From contig NZ_CP027229.1 of NCBI RefSeq assembly GCF_002999135.1, forward strand, positions 2,898,158 to 2,962,157: a stretch of 64,000 nt of DNA, given 5' to 3'. Source of the stretch: Capnocytophaga sp. oral taxon 878. GTDB taxonomy: Bacteria > Bacteroidota > Bacteroidia > Flavobacteriales > Flavobacteriaceae. The translations under genes were made by a program, and so were the position numbers. Under the pieces are notes generated by a model. The model searched no databases. It was given only the letters and a program-made list of their open reading frames with translations, and was not told the origin of the DNA. Shown here one piece after another: positions 24,816-33,080 of this stretch (its first letter is position 1; every line of letters starts with the position of its first letter).

Positions 24816-26237
24816 ATGCTAAAAAAATTCAATGCAACCTTTTGGGTAGCGAGTTTTCTCCAGCTGATGGAGCGCTGGGCTTTTTATGGTATATTTACCG
24901 TATTAGGGCTTTATTTGGTAGCCTCGACAGATGAAGGCGGGCTTGGTTTTAATCACGAACAGAAGGCGGCTATTATGGCTTATGTATCGGCGGTGTTGTA
25001 CTTTATACCTCCTATATTGGGGGTAGTGGCAGACCGTATAGGGTATAAGCTATCTTTGGTGATTTCGTTCATAATAATGGGAGTAGGTTACTTTATGCTA
25101 TCGGAGGCGACTACTTATGCTGCTTTTTTCTCGATATTCCTATTGGCGGCTATTGGAGGGGGCTTTTTTAAACCTGTAGTGAATGGTATAGTAGCGAGGA
25201 ATACAGATGAAAGCACTAGTACAATAGGCTTTGGTATTTTTTATATGATGGTGAATGTAGGCGGCTTTTTGGGTCCGGCAATGTCATCGCCTTTGCGTAC
25301 TGCTTACGGCTGGCGCATTATCTTCATACAAGGAGCGGTGGTGATGGCTATAAACGTGCTGGTGGCTTTGTTTTTGTACAAAGAGCCTACTACTGCGAAA
25401 AAAGATAGCAAGCCTTTATTGACAGAGATAAAAGAATCGGTAATGCATATAGTGGAGGCACTGAAAGACAAGAGGCTGACTATATTGCTACTGCTGATGG
25501 TAGGATTCTGGACTATGTTCAACCAGCTGTTCTATACCTTGCCTAACTTTATTGAAGACTGGGTAGACTCATCGGCGATGAGTGCTTGGATAAATGAGAA
25601 TTTACCTTTCTTAGGTACTATTTTGACTGAAAAAGGACAGGTGAAGGCGGAGTGGTTCATCAATATAGATTCATTTATGATTATCTTCTTCCAAGTAGTA
25701 GTATCATACTTTGTAACTAAAATGACGCACGTAAGTGCGATGATTAAGGGTACTATTATAGCTACTTTGGGGGTAACGCTTACTTTTGTGTTCAACAATC
25801 CGTGGTTCACTATTATAGGGACTGTTATTTTCTCATTGGGAGAGATGGCATCGAGCCCAACCCTATCGGCATTTGTGGCGCAGATTACTCCTAAGGGGAA
25901 AGAAGCGTTGTACCAAGGTACGGTGTTCTTACCGGTGGCAGCGGGTAATTATCTTACTTATTTTATTTCGGGCTATTTGTACACAAGATGGTCGGATAAA
26001 TATACTTTGCTGGGTAATGAGTTGGCAAAACGCTCGATAGAGATGCCAAAGAACTTAACTAAGAATCAGTATTTTGATTTGGCGAGTGAGAAGCTGGGAA
26101 TGACTAAAGCACAGATTACGGAGTACTTATGGCAGACCTATAACCCAAGCAAGTTGTGGTATGTGATTTGTGCAGTGGGAGTATTTGCGGCGCTATCATT
26201 ATACGTGTATGACAGAGTGATGAAGAAGAAGAATTAA
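24816..26237 (+). CDS. POT/PTR-like MFS transporter
   Basis: 473 aa with ~12-14 hydrophobic helices, so an inner-membrane transporter. The first helix holds L-M-E-R-W-A-F-Y-G-I, a variant of the E-x-x-E-R-F-x-Y-Y motif of proton-coupled oligopeptide transporters (the first Glu is missing). Other family traits are G-V-V-A-D-R-I-G-Y-K after helix two and G-I-F-Y-M-M-V-N-V-G-G. A central ~60-residue segment between helices carries charged residues. Transport of peptides is likely but the altered motif makes coupling uncertain. Single gene with its own promoter and terminator. Confidence 0.85.
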   Translation: MLKKFNATFWVASFLQLMERWAFYGIFTVLGLYLVASTDEGGLGFNHEQKAAIMAYVSAVLYFIPPILGVVADRIGYKLSLVISFIIMGVGYFMLSEATTYAAFFSIFLLAAIGGGFFKPVVNGIVARNTDESTSTIGFGIFYMMVNVGGFLGPAMSSPLRTAYGWRIIFIQGAVVMAINVLVALFLYKEPTTAKKDSKPLLTEIKESVMHIVEALKDKRLTILLLLMVGFWTMFNQLFYTLPNFIEDWVDSSAMSAWINENLPFLGTILTEKGQVKAEWFINIDSFMIIFFQVVVSYFVTKMTHVSAMIKGTIIATLGVTLTFVFNNPWFTIIGTVIFSLGEMASSPTLSAFVAQITPKGKEALYQGTVFLPVAAGNYLTYFISGYLYTRWSDKYTLLGNELAKRSIEMPKNLTKNQYFDLASEKLGMTKAQITEYLWQTYNPSKLWYVICAVGVFAALSLYVYDRVMKKKN

Positions 26238-26253
26238 CAAAAATCAGGATAGT

Positions 26254-26297
26254 AAAAACGTTGCCAAAGGCTGTTTATAGCCTTTGGCAACGTTTTT
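26254..26297. terminator. Bidirectional terminator between convergent genes
   Basis: A perfect 19-bp stem (AAAAACGTTGCCAAAGGCT and its complement) with a 6-nt loop. A and T runs on both sides serve both strands. Confidence 0.88.
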
Positions 26298-26313
26298 TTA
26301 TGCCCTAAAATTG

Positions 26314-26850
26314 TTATTTTACTAAGCGAGCTATCTCTTTAAATTTGGGGTGCTGGGCAGTGCCTAATAGCTGAAAAAGAGCGGCCTCGGTAGTGGTGAG
26401 GGTAGCGCCGGCATCGCGTAGCATAGTAAGGGCAGTTTGCTTATTACTTTCGGTACGAGAAGATACGGCATCGGCAACGATGGATACTTCATAGCCATTG
26501 GCAAGCAGGTGGATGGCTGTTTGGTAAATGCAGATATGAGTTTCGATGCCTATAAGAAGGACGCGCTTGCGATGGTTGGCAGAGAGCTGTTGCTGAAACT
26601 CGGCATTGCCCCAAGCTGAAAAGCAGCTTTTTTGTATAGGGGTGTAGCCTTCTACCACTTCGGCAATGGAAGGGTGGGTAGCCCCTAACTTATCGGGCAT
26701 TTGTTCTACCCAAATAATAGGGATTTCGAGAGTTTTGCAGCCCTGAATGATGATGCGGCTGTTACGCAGTACTTCATCACTTTGGTGGACGATTTGTGAT
26801 AATTTGCCTTGAATATCAAGGATTACTAATTGTGTATTTTCAGTTGTCAT
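26314..26850 (-). CDS. Isochorismatase-fold cysteine hydrolase
   Basis: About 178 aa. The catalytic elements are present: Asp in V-I-L-D-I-Q-G and Cys in G-I-E-T-H-I-C-I-Y-Q-T (~112). A Lys in the middle (Q-K-S-C-F-S-A) probably completes the triad. The I-E-T-H-x-C pattern is that of YcaC-like hydrolases; the substrate is unknown. I start at M-T-T-E-N-T because a longer reading adds only eight residues before the conserved core. It converges on the transporter gene across the shared terminator. Confidence 0.88.
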   Translation of the reverse strand: MTTENTQLVILDIQGKLSQIVHQSDEVLRNSRIIIQGCKTLEIPIIWVEQMPDKLGATHPSIAEVVEGYTPIQKSCFSAWGNAEFQQQLSANHRKRVLLIGIETHICIYQTAIHLLANGYEVSIVADAVSSRTESNKQTALTMLRDAGATLTTTEAALFQLLGTAQHPKFKEIARLVK

Positions 26851-26919
26851 AAAATGGATTATTATATTCGGCAAAAAAAATAATAAGGCAAAGGCACAGG
26901 AATGAGGCTAAGTTTTTGG

Positions 26920-26933
26920 GGTGCAATTGCACC
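26920..26933. other. 14-bp perfect palindrome
   Basis: GGTGCAATTGCACC, perfectly self-complementary, lying 3 bp before the first 11-bp repeat array. It could be a DNA-binding site; no protein can be assigned. Confidence 0.5.
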
Positions 26934-26936
26934 AAC

Positions 26937-26980
26937 TATCCTTCGTTTATAGTTCGTTTATCCTTCGTTTATCCTTCGTT
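26937..26980 (+). repeat. 11-bp phased repeat array A (four units)
   Basis: Four exact-length units: TATCCTTCGTT, TATAGTTCGTT, TATCCTTCGTT, TATCCTTCGTT. Similar arrays occur at 37502, 46939 and (inverted) 56144. Confidence 0.85.
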
Positions 26981-27095
26981 CAACTTAAAAGCTAGGTAGG
27001 GTGGTATTGGGGGTATGGAAAATGTAAGGGAGCTTTTGGGTGTGCGTTTGATTTGGCAAAAGTAATAAATAGGTGGTTAATTAGCAAATATTTAT

Positions 27096-27103
27096 TATAT
27101 TTG
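27096..27103 (+). promoter_or_regulatory. -7 element upstream of the first DUF6493-like gene
   Basis: TATATTTG, 17 bp before the ATG; a TTG at a proper distance is not clear. Confidence 0.5.
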
Positions 27104-27119
27104 CAGCTTTAATTGACAA

Positions 27120-29789
27120 ATGAATATTATGCAAGAGTTATTACAAGCTATAGCCCATTTTGGGTTGCCCGATATAGTAACCATTACCCAAACAATGACT
27201 GATACGCAGCGACAAAGAGCCTTGCGCCAGCTAAGCGAAATGGATCCTTATAATATTTCGCGCCCGAGGGGGTTTGCTCCAGAATTGGAGTGGTGGGAGT
27301 ACTACAATAAGGTTGATAACTATTTTTACTATGCTATATTGTTATGCTTACGTGAAACGGCTGATTTTAAACAGTTGAAATTAACAACCATAATATATAT
27401 TGAATCAAGACTTGGCAAAGAGGAATTAGAGCCTTATAGGCACCTTATTGAACCTTATTTGCCTCCTTTTTGGGAAGAAATGGGTGCTTACTTTGATGCT
27501 AATAAAGAAGAAGGTAATTTCTTTAAACACTGTTGGGATTGTTATGAGAAAGGCTGGATAGATTATCAGGAAGAAGATTTTCTGAAAGAACTTGTAGAGG
27601 TGCCTTGGCAGAGTAAAAGGGATATAATGACAGATGTGGTTTACTTGAAAGCTCACCCCAAGGTTTTTGATTTATTACACTTGATAGCGACTAAGGAACT
27701 AAAGGTGTTAGACACTGCTTCGTGGAAAAACCGGCAAGGAAAGCGAGAGGCAGCGAACTCGGCAGGATATTGGACGGAGGTGTTTACCATTCTGAAGGAA
27801 GAGGGGTATCCTATAAGCAAGGAATTTGTGCAGGCGTTATATGGATCATTACTGAATTCATGGAAGAAGCCGCATCTTGATTGGCACTGTCGCCTATTGC
27901 GCTTATTGAATCCGACGCAGGAGGAAGTGCTTGCTGCCCAGCATACTTTATTTGCTGTACTGGGGACAGGAATAGCTAGCGTAATAAAGTTTGCGATGGA
28001 GCAGATAGCTACTATTGCTAAACATCGGGCATTTGATAGAGAAGCCTTTGTGAGCCAACTACCCTTATGCTTTACAGTACCCAAGCAACCTAAAACCTTG
28101 CTATTGGGTTTAGACCTCCTTGCCCAATGCTTTAAAGTAGCCCCGCCTACTGACCTTAGTTATCGAGAACAACTGGCAGTGCTGTTCACCCAACCCGATG
28201 TGAAAGTACAAGAGCAAACAACTGCCTTGTTATTAGAATATTTTAACGATGAAGGTTTGGCAGAGGTAGTAGCCCCTTATTACGTATATTTAAAAGATAA
28301 AGTGCAAGAGTTATGGCAAAAGAGTAAGCCGCAAGAAGCATTGGCAGAAGAGGTAAGTTCTGACCCCTTAGGAGATTGTACGCCTGTGAGTGCTAAGACG
28401 TATGCTTTGATAGGCAAACCTACTTCTTGGGATGATTGTTTGTTCTTGATAGGAGATGCAATAAGAGAGGCTACAGCAAGTACTGTAGATGTACTTTTTG
28501 AGGTATTGATAGGGTTGCAGAATGATATTCCTAAGGATTATGCTAAGCAACTAAAGCCTTATATGCAGCAACTACGGAAGAAGAATCTTGGTATAGATAC
28601 CCCTATAGAAACGATACTTTTGGCATTTTTATATTGCTTTACAGAGAACAAAGATTTAGTTTTTGACCCTAAATATACTTATGAATGGGAAGAATGTGAT
28701 AAACTCAGGGAAAAGCTATCGGAAGAGGAGTTCAAGGAGTATTACATTTTCTACAGTTTGCGTTACCCTGTAATATACTTGCCTTATCTTTTCCAGAAAG
28801 CACTGATAACCCTTAAGAGGCTACAACAGAAGAGTAGCTTGCCTTTGCTATCGACTCCTACACACGAACCTTTTTATATAGAAGCTGAAATATTTATAGA
28901 CAAACTGCTACAATATGAGGCTGCTAATGAGCCGGTAGATTTAGATGATTTGGTAGTAGCTTGTAACCGGTTGCTGTTTGAAGATGTTGCGGTAGCTGCC
29001 AAAGAAAAAGCCAAAAAGCTTACAGGTGGTTATGCAACAGCAGTGCAGTATTACATAGGTATTACCGATGAAGTGACTCCTACTGAAGAATGCTTGCCCC
29101 TTTGGACACAAATAACACGCCTAAAACATCCTGATAAGGAATTTGTAGTGTTTCAAACAACTACAGCAAAGGATATATTGAGTGTAGTAAAACCCTACTA
29201 TATAGACTATGGTTGGGAAAGCTATACAAGCTATGACGAGAAAAGATTCCGTTTTTATTATAGGAGGAAATCACCTGATAATCATCTTTATTACAATTGT
29301 AATGGCGGTAGAGTGATTGATAATAAATACTTTGCATATAGAGTAAGCCTTACCCCTCACTACCCTGATGCCCTCTTGTGTGCTTATATTGCCACTTGGA
29401 CAACCCTGAATGAAGTTGATGATGTGCGCAATATGACCCAGCCTTTGGAGATAGTATTACGCTATGACCTAAGGGTACGCCATAGTGGTTGGCTGTATAT
29501 AGGCGCGTGCTTGCTGTTTGAAAAGCGGCCTTCTCGTGATTTGGGGTATGAGTATTTGTGTAAGGCGATCGCTCGTGGGGAAGATCTTACTTACTTGAAA
29601 ACTTACCTTGCCCAAGTACTAGCATGGGATTACCTACCTATCCCACGCTTTATAGAGTTTTTAGACCGCCCTAATACCCCAGCGGTGAAAGCCTTTGGCA
29701 AGGAAGTAGTGAAGCTTTATTTAGAAGAAGTGAAAAAACAAGATAAATTGCCGAGAAACCATAAGAAGTTAGCACAATTGGTTGATTAA
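27120..29789 (+). CDS. DUF6493-like large helical protein, paralogue 1
   Basis: 889 aa, no signal peptide or membrane helices, so cytoplasmic. Almost wholly alpha-helical, with leucine-rich helix pairs resembling HEAT/armadillo repeats. Conserved blocks shared with its four neighbours: W-K-K-P-H-L-D-W-H-C-R (~255), Y-R-E-Q-L-A-V-L-F-T-Q-P-D-V (~350), F-L-I-G-D-A-I-R-E (~442), L-S-T-P-T-H-E-P-F-Y-I-E-A-E (~580), D-D-L-V-V-A-C-N-R-L-L (~613), L-W-T-Q-I-T-R-L-K-H-P (~660) and R-H-S-G-W-L-Y-I-G (~793). A variable linker (~405-430) splits it in two. I assign DUF6493 from memory. In other bacteria such genes sit near SWIM zinc-finger, MoxR ATPase and VWA genes; only the SWIM partner is seen here. 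Confidence 0.8.
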   Translation: MNIMQELLQAIAHFGLPDIVTITQTMTDTQRQRALRQLSEMDPYNISRPRGFAPELEWWEYYNKVDNYFYYAILLCLRETADFKQLKLTTIIYIESRLGKEELEPYRHLIEPYLPPFWEEMGAYFDANKEEGNFFKHCWDCYEKGWIDYQEEDFLKELVEVPWQSKRDIMTDVVYLKAHPKVFDLLHLIATKELKVLDTASWKNRQGKREAANSAGYWTEVFTILKEEGYPISKEFVQALYGSLLNSWKKPHLDWHCRLLRLLNPTQEEVLAAQHTLFAVLGTGIASVIKFAMEQIATIAKHRAFDREAFVSQLPLCFTVPKQPKTLLLGLDLLAQCFKVAPPTDLSYREQLAVLFTQPDVKVQEQTTALLLEYFNDEGLAEVVAPYYVYLKDKVQELWQKSKPQEALAEEVSSDPLGDCTPVSAKTYALIGKPTSWDDCLFLIGDAIREATASTVDVLFEVLIGLQNDIPKDYAKQLKPYMQQLRKKNLGIDTPIETILLAFLYCFTENKDLVFDPKYTYEWEECDKLREKLSEEEFKEYYIFYSLRYPVIYLPYLFQKALITLKRLQQKSSLPLLSTPTHEPFYIEAEIFIDKLLQYEAANEPVDLDDLVVACNRLLFEDVAVAAKEKAKKLTGGYATAVQYYIGITDEVTPTEECLPLWTQITRLKHPDKEFVVFQTTTAKDILSVVKPYYIDYGWESYTSYDEKRFRFYYRRKSPDNHLYYNCNGGRVIDNKYFAYRVSLTPHYPDALLCAYIATWTTLNEVDDVRNMTQPLEIVLRYDLRVRHSGWLYIGACLLFEKRPSRDLGYEYLCKAIARGEDLTYLKTYLAQVLAWDYLPIPRFIEFLDRPNTPAVKAFGKEVVKLYLEEVKKQDKLPRNHKKLAQLVD

Positions 29790-29852
29790 TACATAGGAGA
29801 ATTGCGACTGCCCTGCTCTGACAATAATTAAAACTTAGAAACCTAAAAGAAA

Positions 29853-32612
29853 ATGAATCAAGCACTCATCACCGCCATTGCTGAAGGTAATTTTTCGGCT
29901 ATTCTAAACATTACAAGCCAGCTCACCGATAGTGAGCGTTATAGCACCATCACTGCTATCAAAGCATTAGATCCCCATTCGGAAAAAGATTTCCCGCGAA
30001 AGAATATTGATAAAAAGAATACTTATCGCCATAACTATAAAGTTTTTCAAGCTCATAACTACACCCTTATTACTATGGTGCGCGAAGAAAGCGATATCGC
30101 CAAAGTGATGATTGATAAAGAGAATTATTTTGGTGAACCTTATCAAGTAACTCCTTATGCCATCTTAGGTTCTTTTTATTTAGAACCTGTAATAAACTAC
30201 TTTACACAATTTCCGCCAGATAACTATATCAAAAAAGTACTTAAAGAACGATATAATAAAGAGATTGAAGGATTGTCCTTTGATTTCCAATGGTATTTCT
30301 ACAAAAAAGGCTGGATTCCCTTTGAAGAAGAGCGTTTTGTAAAGAATTTATTAGAAATTAATATGGGTAGCCGCTCAGTAACTGCCGATGCCCAATTCCT
30401 CTTCCAATACCCCGAAGCCATTGAAAAAGTACTGTTACAGCTTTACCGTATCGAAACCAAAGTACTCGACCTTTCCAAGTGGAAAAGTGATAACCCCTCA
30501 AGCAAAATGAGTACCTCTGGTGTTGCCAAAGTAACTACCTATTGGGACGAGGTATTTGAATTATTGGTGCATTATGGCTACCAAATTCCTCGTAGTTTTG
30601 TAGGGCAGCTTTTAGAATCATTGCTCAACCAATGGAAGAAACCCCACCTCGATTGGCATTGCCGTTTGCTCAAATGGCTTGCCCCTACCCAAGAGGAACT
30701 TTTGGCTCATCAACAAACGCTCTTTGCCGTTTTAGGCACTGGGGTAGGCAGTGTAGTGAAAACCGTTATGGAATACATTGTGTCTATTGCTAATGCGCCA
30801 CAGTTTGATTTTGAGGGTTTCCGCGTGCAACTTCCGCTCGCCTTTACCGTAGAGAAACAACCTAAAGCACTCCTTCAAGGAGTAGAGATTTTGGCTAAAG
30901 AGTTCAAAAAGCACCCTCCTACCGATGTCAGCTACCGCGAACAATTAGCAGTCCTCTTCACCCAACCCGATGTAAAACTACAAGAAGCTGTAGCTGAACT
31001 ACTCGCCACCTATTTCAACCAAGAAGGTCTCCCCGAAGTCATCGCACCTTACCGCGATTACCTAAAAGGCAAAGCCCAAAACCTCCTTGCAACCCTAAGT
31101 CCATCAGAAATCTCCGCCCCGTCCGACTTGTCCGACAGCTCAGTCTCGTCAGAGAACTCCCAAACTGCCTGTGCGGCTCGCACCCTGACACCTATTCCCT
31201 GTCTCCTGACACCTGAAAATCTCCTCTTCCTCCTTGGTGACTGTATCCGCGAAAAAACAGCCGCTACTATTGATGTTTTCTTTGATGCTCTCGTGCGCTT
31301 GCAAGACCAAATCCCCGCGGATTATGCTGAGCAGATAAAACCTTACCTCAAGCAGCTTCTCGCTCGAGAGTGGTTTGTAGGGACGATGCCTCTACTATAC
31401 TTATTTTTAGACTCTTGGAGCAACCAAAGCGCTACCCCCCTTGTTTATAATACCGACAAGGAATGGAAAGAAATTCAAAAACTCTACAAAGAACATAAAT
31501 ATACACAAGCCGACAAACTTGGTAGAATAAGAGCGATACACGAAGGTGCTAATCAAGCAAAAGAAGCCTTCCCTTATCTGTTTAATAAAATAGCACGCAC
31601 ACTCCAAAAGCTCAAAGAGAAAGACACCTTGCCTTTCCTTTCTACCCCTACGCACGAACCTTTCTATATAGAGGCGGAAGTGTTGGTGGATAAACTCTTG
31701 CAATACGAAGCCCAAGGCAAATCCCCCGACCTCGACGACCTGATTGTCGCCTGCAACCGTCTGCTCTTTTGGGAGGTTTCGGCAGCAGCCAAAGAAAAAG
31801 CCCAACAGCTCAAAGGCGACTATGCTCCTGCTATTCAGTATTACTTAGGTCTTACTGATAAGATACAATTAAACGAAGCACTTCTACCGCTATGGACGCA
31901 AATCACCCGCCTAAAACACCCCGATGAGGAGTTCAAAGTATTTGAAACTACTCAGGCAAAGAATATCCTTAGCGTGGTAAAACCTTTCTATATCCGTTAT
32001 GGTTGGGAGAAAAGAACTTATGCCAATGGCGAAGTAGGCGAAGAGTTCACCTATCACTGCAATCATTATTACAAATACAAGAATAAGAAAAGCCGTCCTG
32101 CCCTTTACAACTATTACAATGCCAATGAAGGGGAACACACTTCGGCTCAAGAGGCAGAGTATAAACTAAGCCTCAACCCACACTATCCCGATGCGATATT
32201 ATGTGCTTACATAGCGCTCTGGGCAACGATGAATGAGGCTGACCAAGTGCGCGATATGACTTTGCCTTTGGAAGCCGTATTGCGTTATGACCTGCGTGTA
32301 CGCCACAGCGGTTGGCTGTATATAGGCGCGTGTTTGCTCTTTGAAAAACGCCCTTCTCGTGATTTGGCGTATGAATATATTTGTCAGGCGATTGCTCGCG
32401 GGGAAGACCTAACTCACTTGAAAACTTACCTTGCCAATGTACTCGCTTGGGATTATCTGCCTATACCGCGCTTTATAGAATTCCTCGACCGCCCTAATCT
32501 CCCAGCAGTAAAAGCCTTTGGCAAAGAAGTAGTACAGCTCTATTTAGAGGAAGTCAAGAAGCAGGACAAGTTACCGAGAAACCATAAAAAGTTAGCGACT
32601 TTCAGTCATTAG
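29853..32612 (+). CDS. DUF6493-like large helical protein, paralogue 2
   Basis: 919 aa, the longest of the five. The same blocks are present, and the C-terminal ~100 residues nearly match paralogue 1 (R-P-S-R-D-L-A-Y-E-Y, I-P-R-F-I-E-F-L-D-R-P, ending P-R-N-H-K-K-L-A). The central linker (~415-450) is Ser-rich and unusual. Its DNA holds the GTGCGGCTCGCACC palindrome and a 21-bp copy of the CCTAACACC intergenic repeat, so repeat DNA has been translated into the linker (around T-L-T-P-I-P-C-L-L-T-P). Codon choice is richer in C/G than in paralogue 1. It follows paralogue 1 by 63 bp without a terminator and is probably co-transcribed. Confidence 0.8.
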   Translation: MNQALITAIAEGNFSAILNITSQLTDSERYSTITAIKALDPHSEKDFPRKNIDKKNTYRHNYKVFQAHNYTLITMVREESDIAKVMIDKENYFGEPYQVTPYAILGSFYLEPVINYFTQFPPDNYIKKVLKERYNKEIEGLSFDFQWYFYKKGWIPFEEERFVKNLLEINMGSRSVTADAQFLFQYPEAIEKVLLQLYRIETKVLDLSKWKSDNPSSKMSTSGVAKVTTYWDEVFELLVHYGYQIPRSFVGQLLESLLNQWKKPHLDWHCRLLKWLAPTQEELLAHQQTLFAVLGTGVGSVVKTVMEYIVSIANAPQFDFEGFRVQLPLAFTVEKQPKALLQGVEILAKEFKKHPPTDVSYREQLAVLFTQPDVKLQEAVAELLATYFNQEGLPEVIAPYRDYLKGKAQNLLATLSPSEISAPSDLSDSSVSSENSQTACAARTLTPIPCLLTPENLLFLLGDCIREKTAATIDVFFDALVRLQDQIPADYAEQIKPYLKQLLAREWFVGTMPLLYLFLDSWSNQSATPLVYNTDKEWKEIQKLYKEHKYTQADKLGRIRAIHEGANQAKEAFPYLFNKIARTLQKLKEKDTLPFLSTPTHEPFYIEAEVLVDKLLQYEAQGKSPDLDDLIVACNRLLFWEVSAAAKEKAQQLKGDYAPAIQYYLGLTDKIQLNEALLPLWTQITRLKHPDEEFKVFETTQAKNILSVVKPFYIRYGWEKRTYANGEVGEEFTYHCNHYYKYKNKKSRPALYNYYNANEGEHTSAQEAEYKLSLNPHYPDAILCAYIALWATMNEADQVRDMTLPLEAVLRYDLRVRHSGWLYIGACLLFEKRPSRDLAYEYICQAIARGEDLTHLKTYLANVLAWDYLPIPRFIEFLDRPNLPAVKAFGKEVVQLYLEEVKKQDKLPRNHKKLATFSH
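31171..31218. repeat. Repeat DNA inside the coding sequence of paralogue 2
   Basis: GTGCGGCTCGCACC (31171-31184) matches 32655-32668. CCTGTCTCCTGACACCTGAAA (31198-31218) matches 3660-3680 in 20 of 21 bases. Confidence 0.75.
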
Positions 32613-32654
32613 TGGGTAGTCATCTCTACCCTTTGTCAAAGTCCATAATCGCCC

Positions 32655-32668
32655 GTGCGGCTCGCACC
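32655..32668. repeat. GTGCGGCTCGCACC small hairpin, intergenic copy
   Basis: A 5-bp stem (GTGCG/CGCAC) with a 3-nt loop. Identical to the copy inside paralogue 2, 1.5 kb upstream. Confidence 0.6.
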
Positions 32669-32751
32669 AAACTAAAGTCTTTTTGCCAAGATAAAAAAGA
32701 CAGCAAAGCAAAAAAAACGAATTAATTACATTTATATCTTAATTTTTTTAT

Positions 32752-32759
32752 TACCTTTG
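32752..32759 (+). promoter_or_regulatory. -7 element of the 41-bp array leader
   Basis: TACCTTTG in an A/T-rich context. Transcription would start near 32766 and give a ~315-nt leader that carries the whole repeat array before the ATG at 33081. Confidence 0.5.
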
Positions 32760-32792
32760 TCGTCTCGTTAGGGATTTTCTTTTTGATATAAG

Positions 32793-33060
32793 AGAAAAAG
32801 CAAAGCAAAAACACCACTATAACCCACCGGAATAAATACCTGATAAAGATAATATAATTTTTGCCTTGCGGAATGTCCGATGGCGATAAGCAATGTTACT
32901 TTTGCTCTGCGGAATACCTTACAACGAAAAGCAGTATTACTTTTGCCTTGCGGAATTTCCGATAATGAAAAAATACCTTATTTTTGCTCTGCGGAATTTC
33001 CAAAAAGAAGAAGTAACAGCGAAAGCACACAGCGGAATATCCGCCGTATATAATAACCGT
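32793..33060 (+). repeat. Tandem array with exact 41-bp period upstream of a DUF6261-like gene
   Basis: The hexamer CGGAAT ends at 32833, 32874, 32915, 32956, 32997 and 33038: six times at exactly 41 bp. The three best units share TTAYTTTTGCYYTGCGGAAT plus NYC (about 24 bp), a fourth (ending 32874) is close, and the first and last are degenerate. Between copies lie 17-bp segments that differ from unit to unit. The array fills the 467-bp gap between paralogue 2 and the next gene. It is not coding: 41 is not a multiple of 3 and stops occur in all long readings. Each core contains a TAnnTTTG match and a CGGAA-T-TTCCG dyad. Confidence 0.85.
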
Positions 33061-33080
33061 CAATTAATCATAATTACTAT

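Noticed and set aside
32793..33060. The 41-bp array as a CRISPR array
   Set aside because: Spacers are only 17 bp, repeats vary at several positions, and no cas gene is nearby. It is kept as an undefined array.
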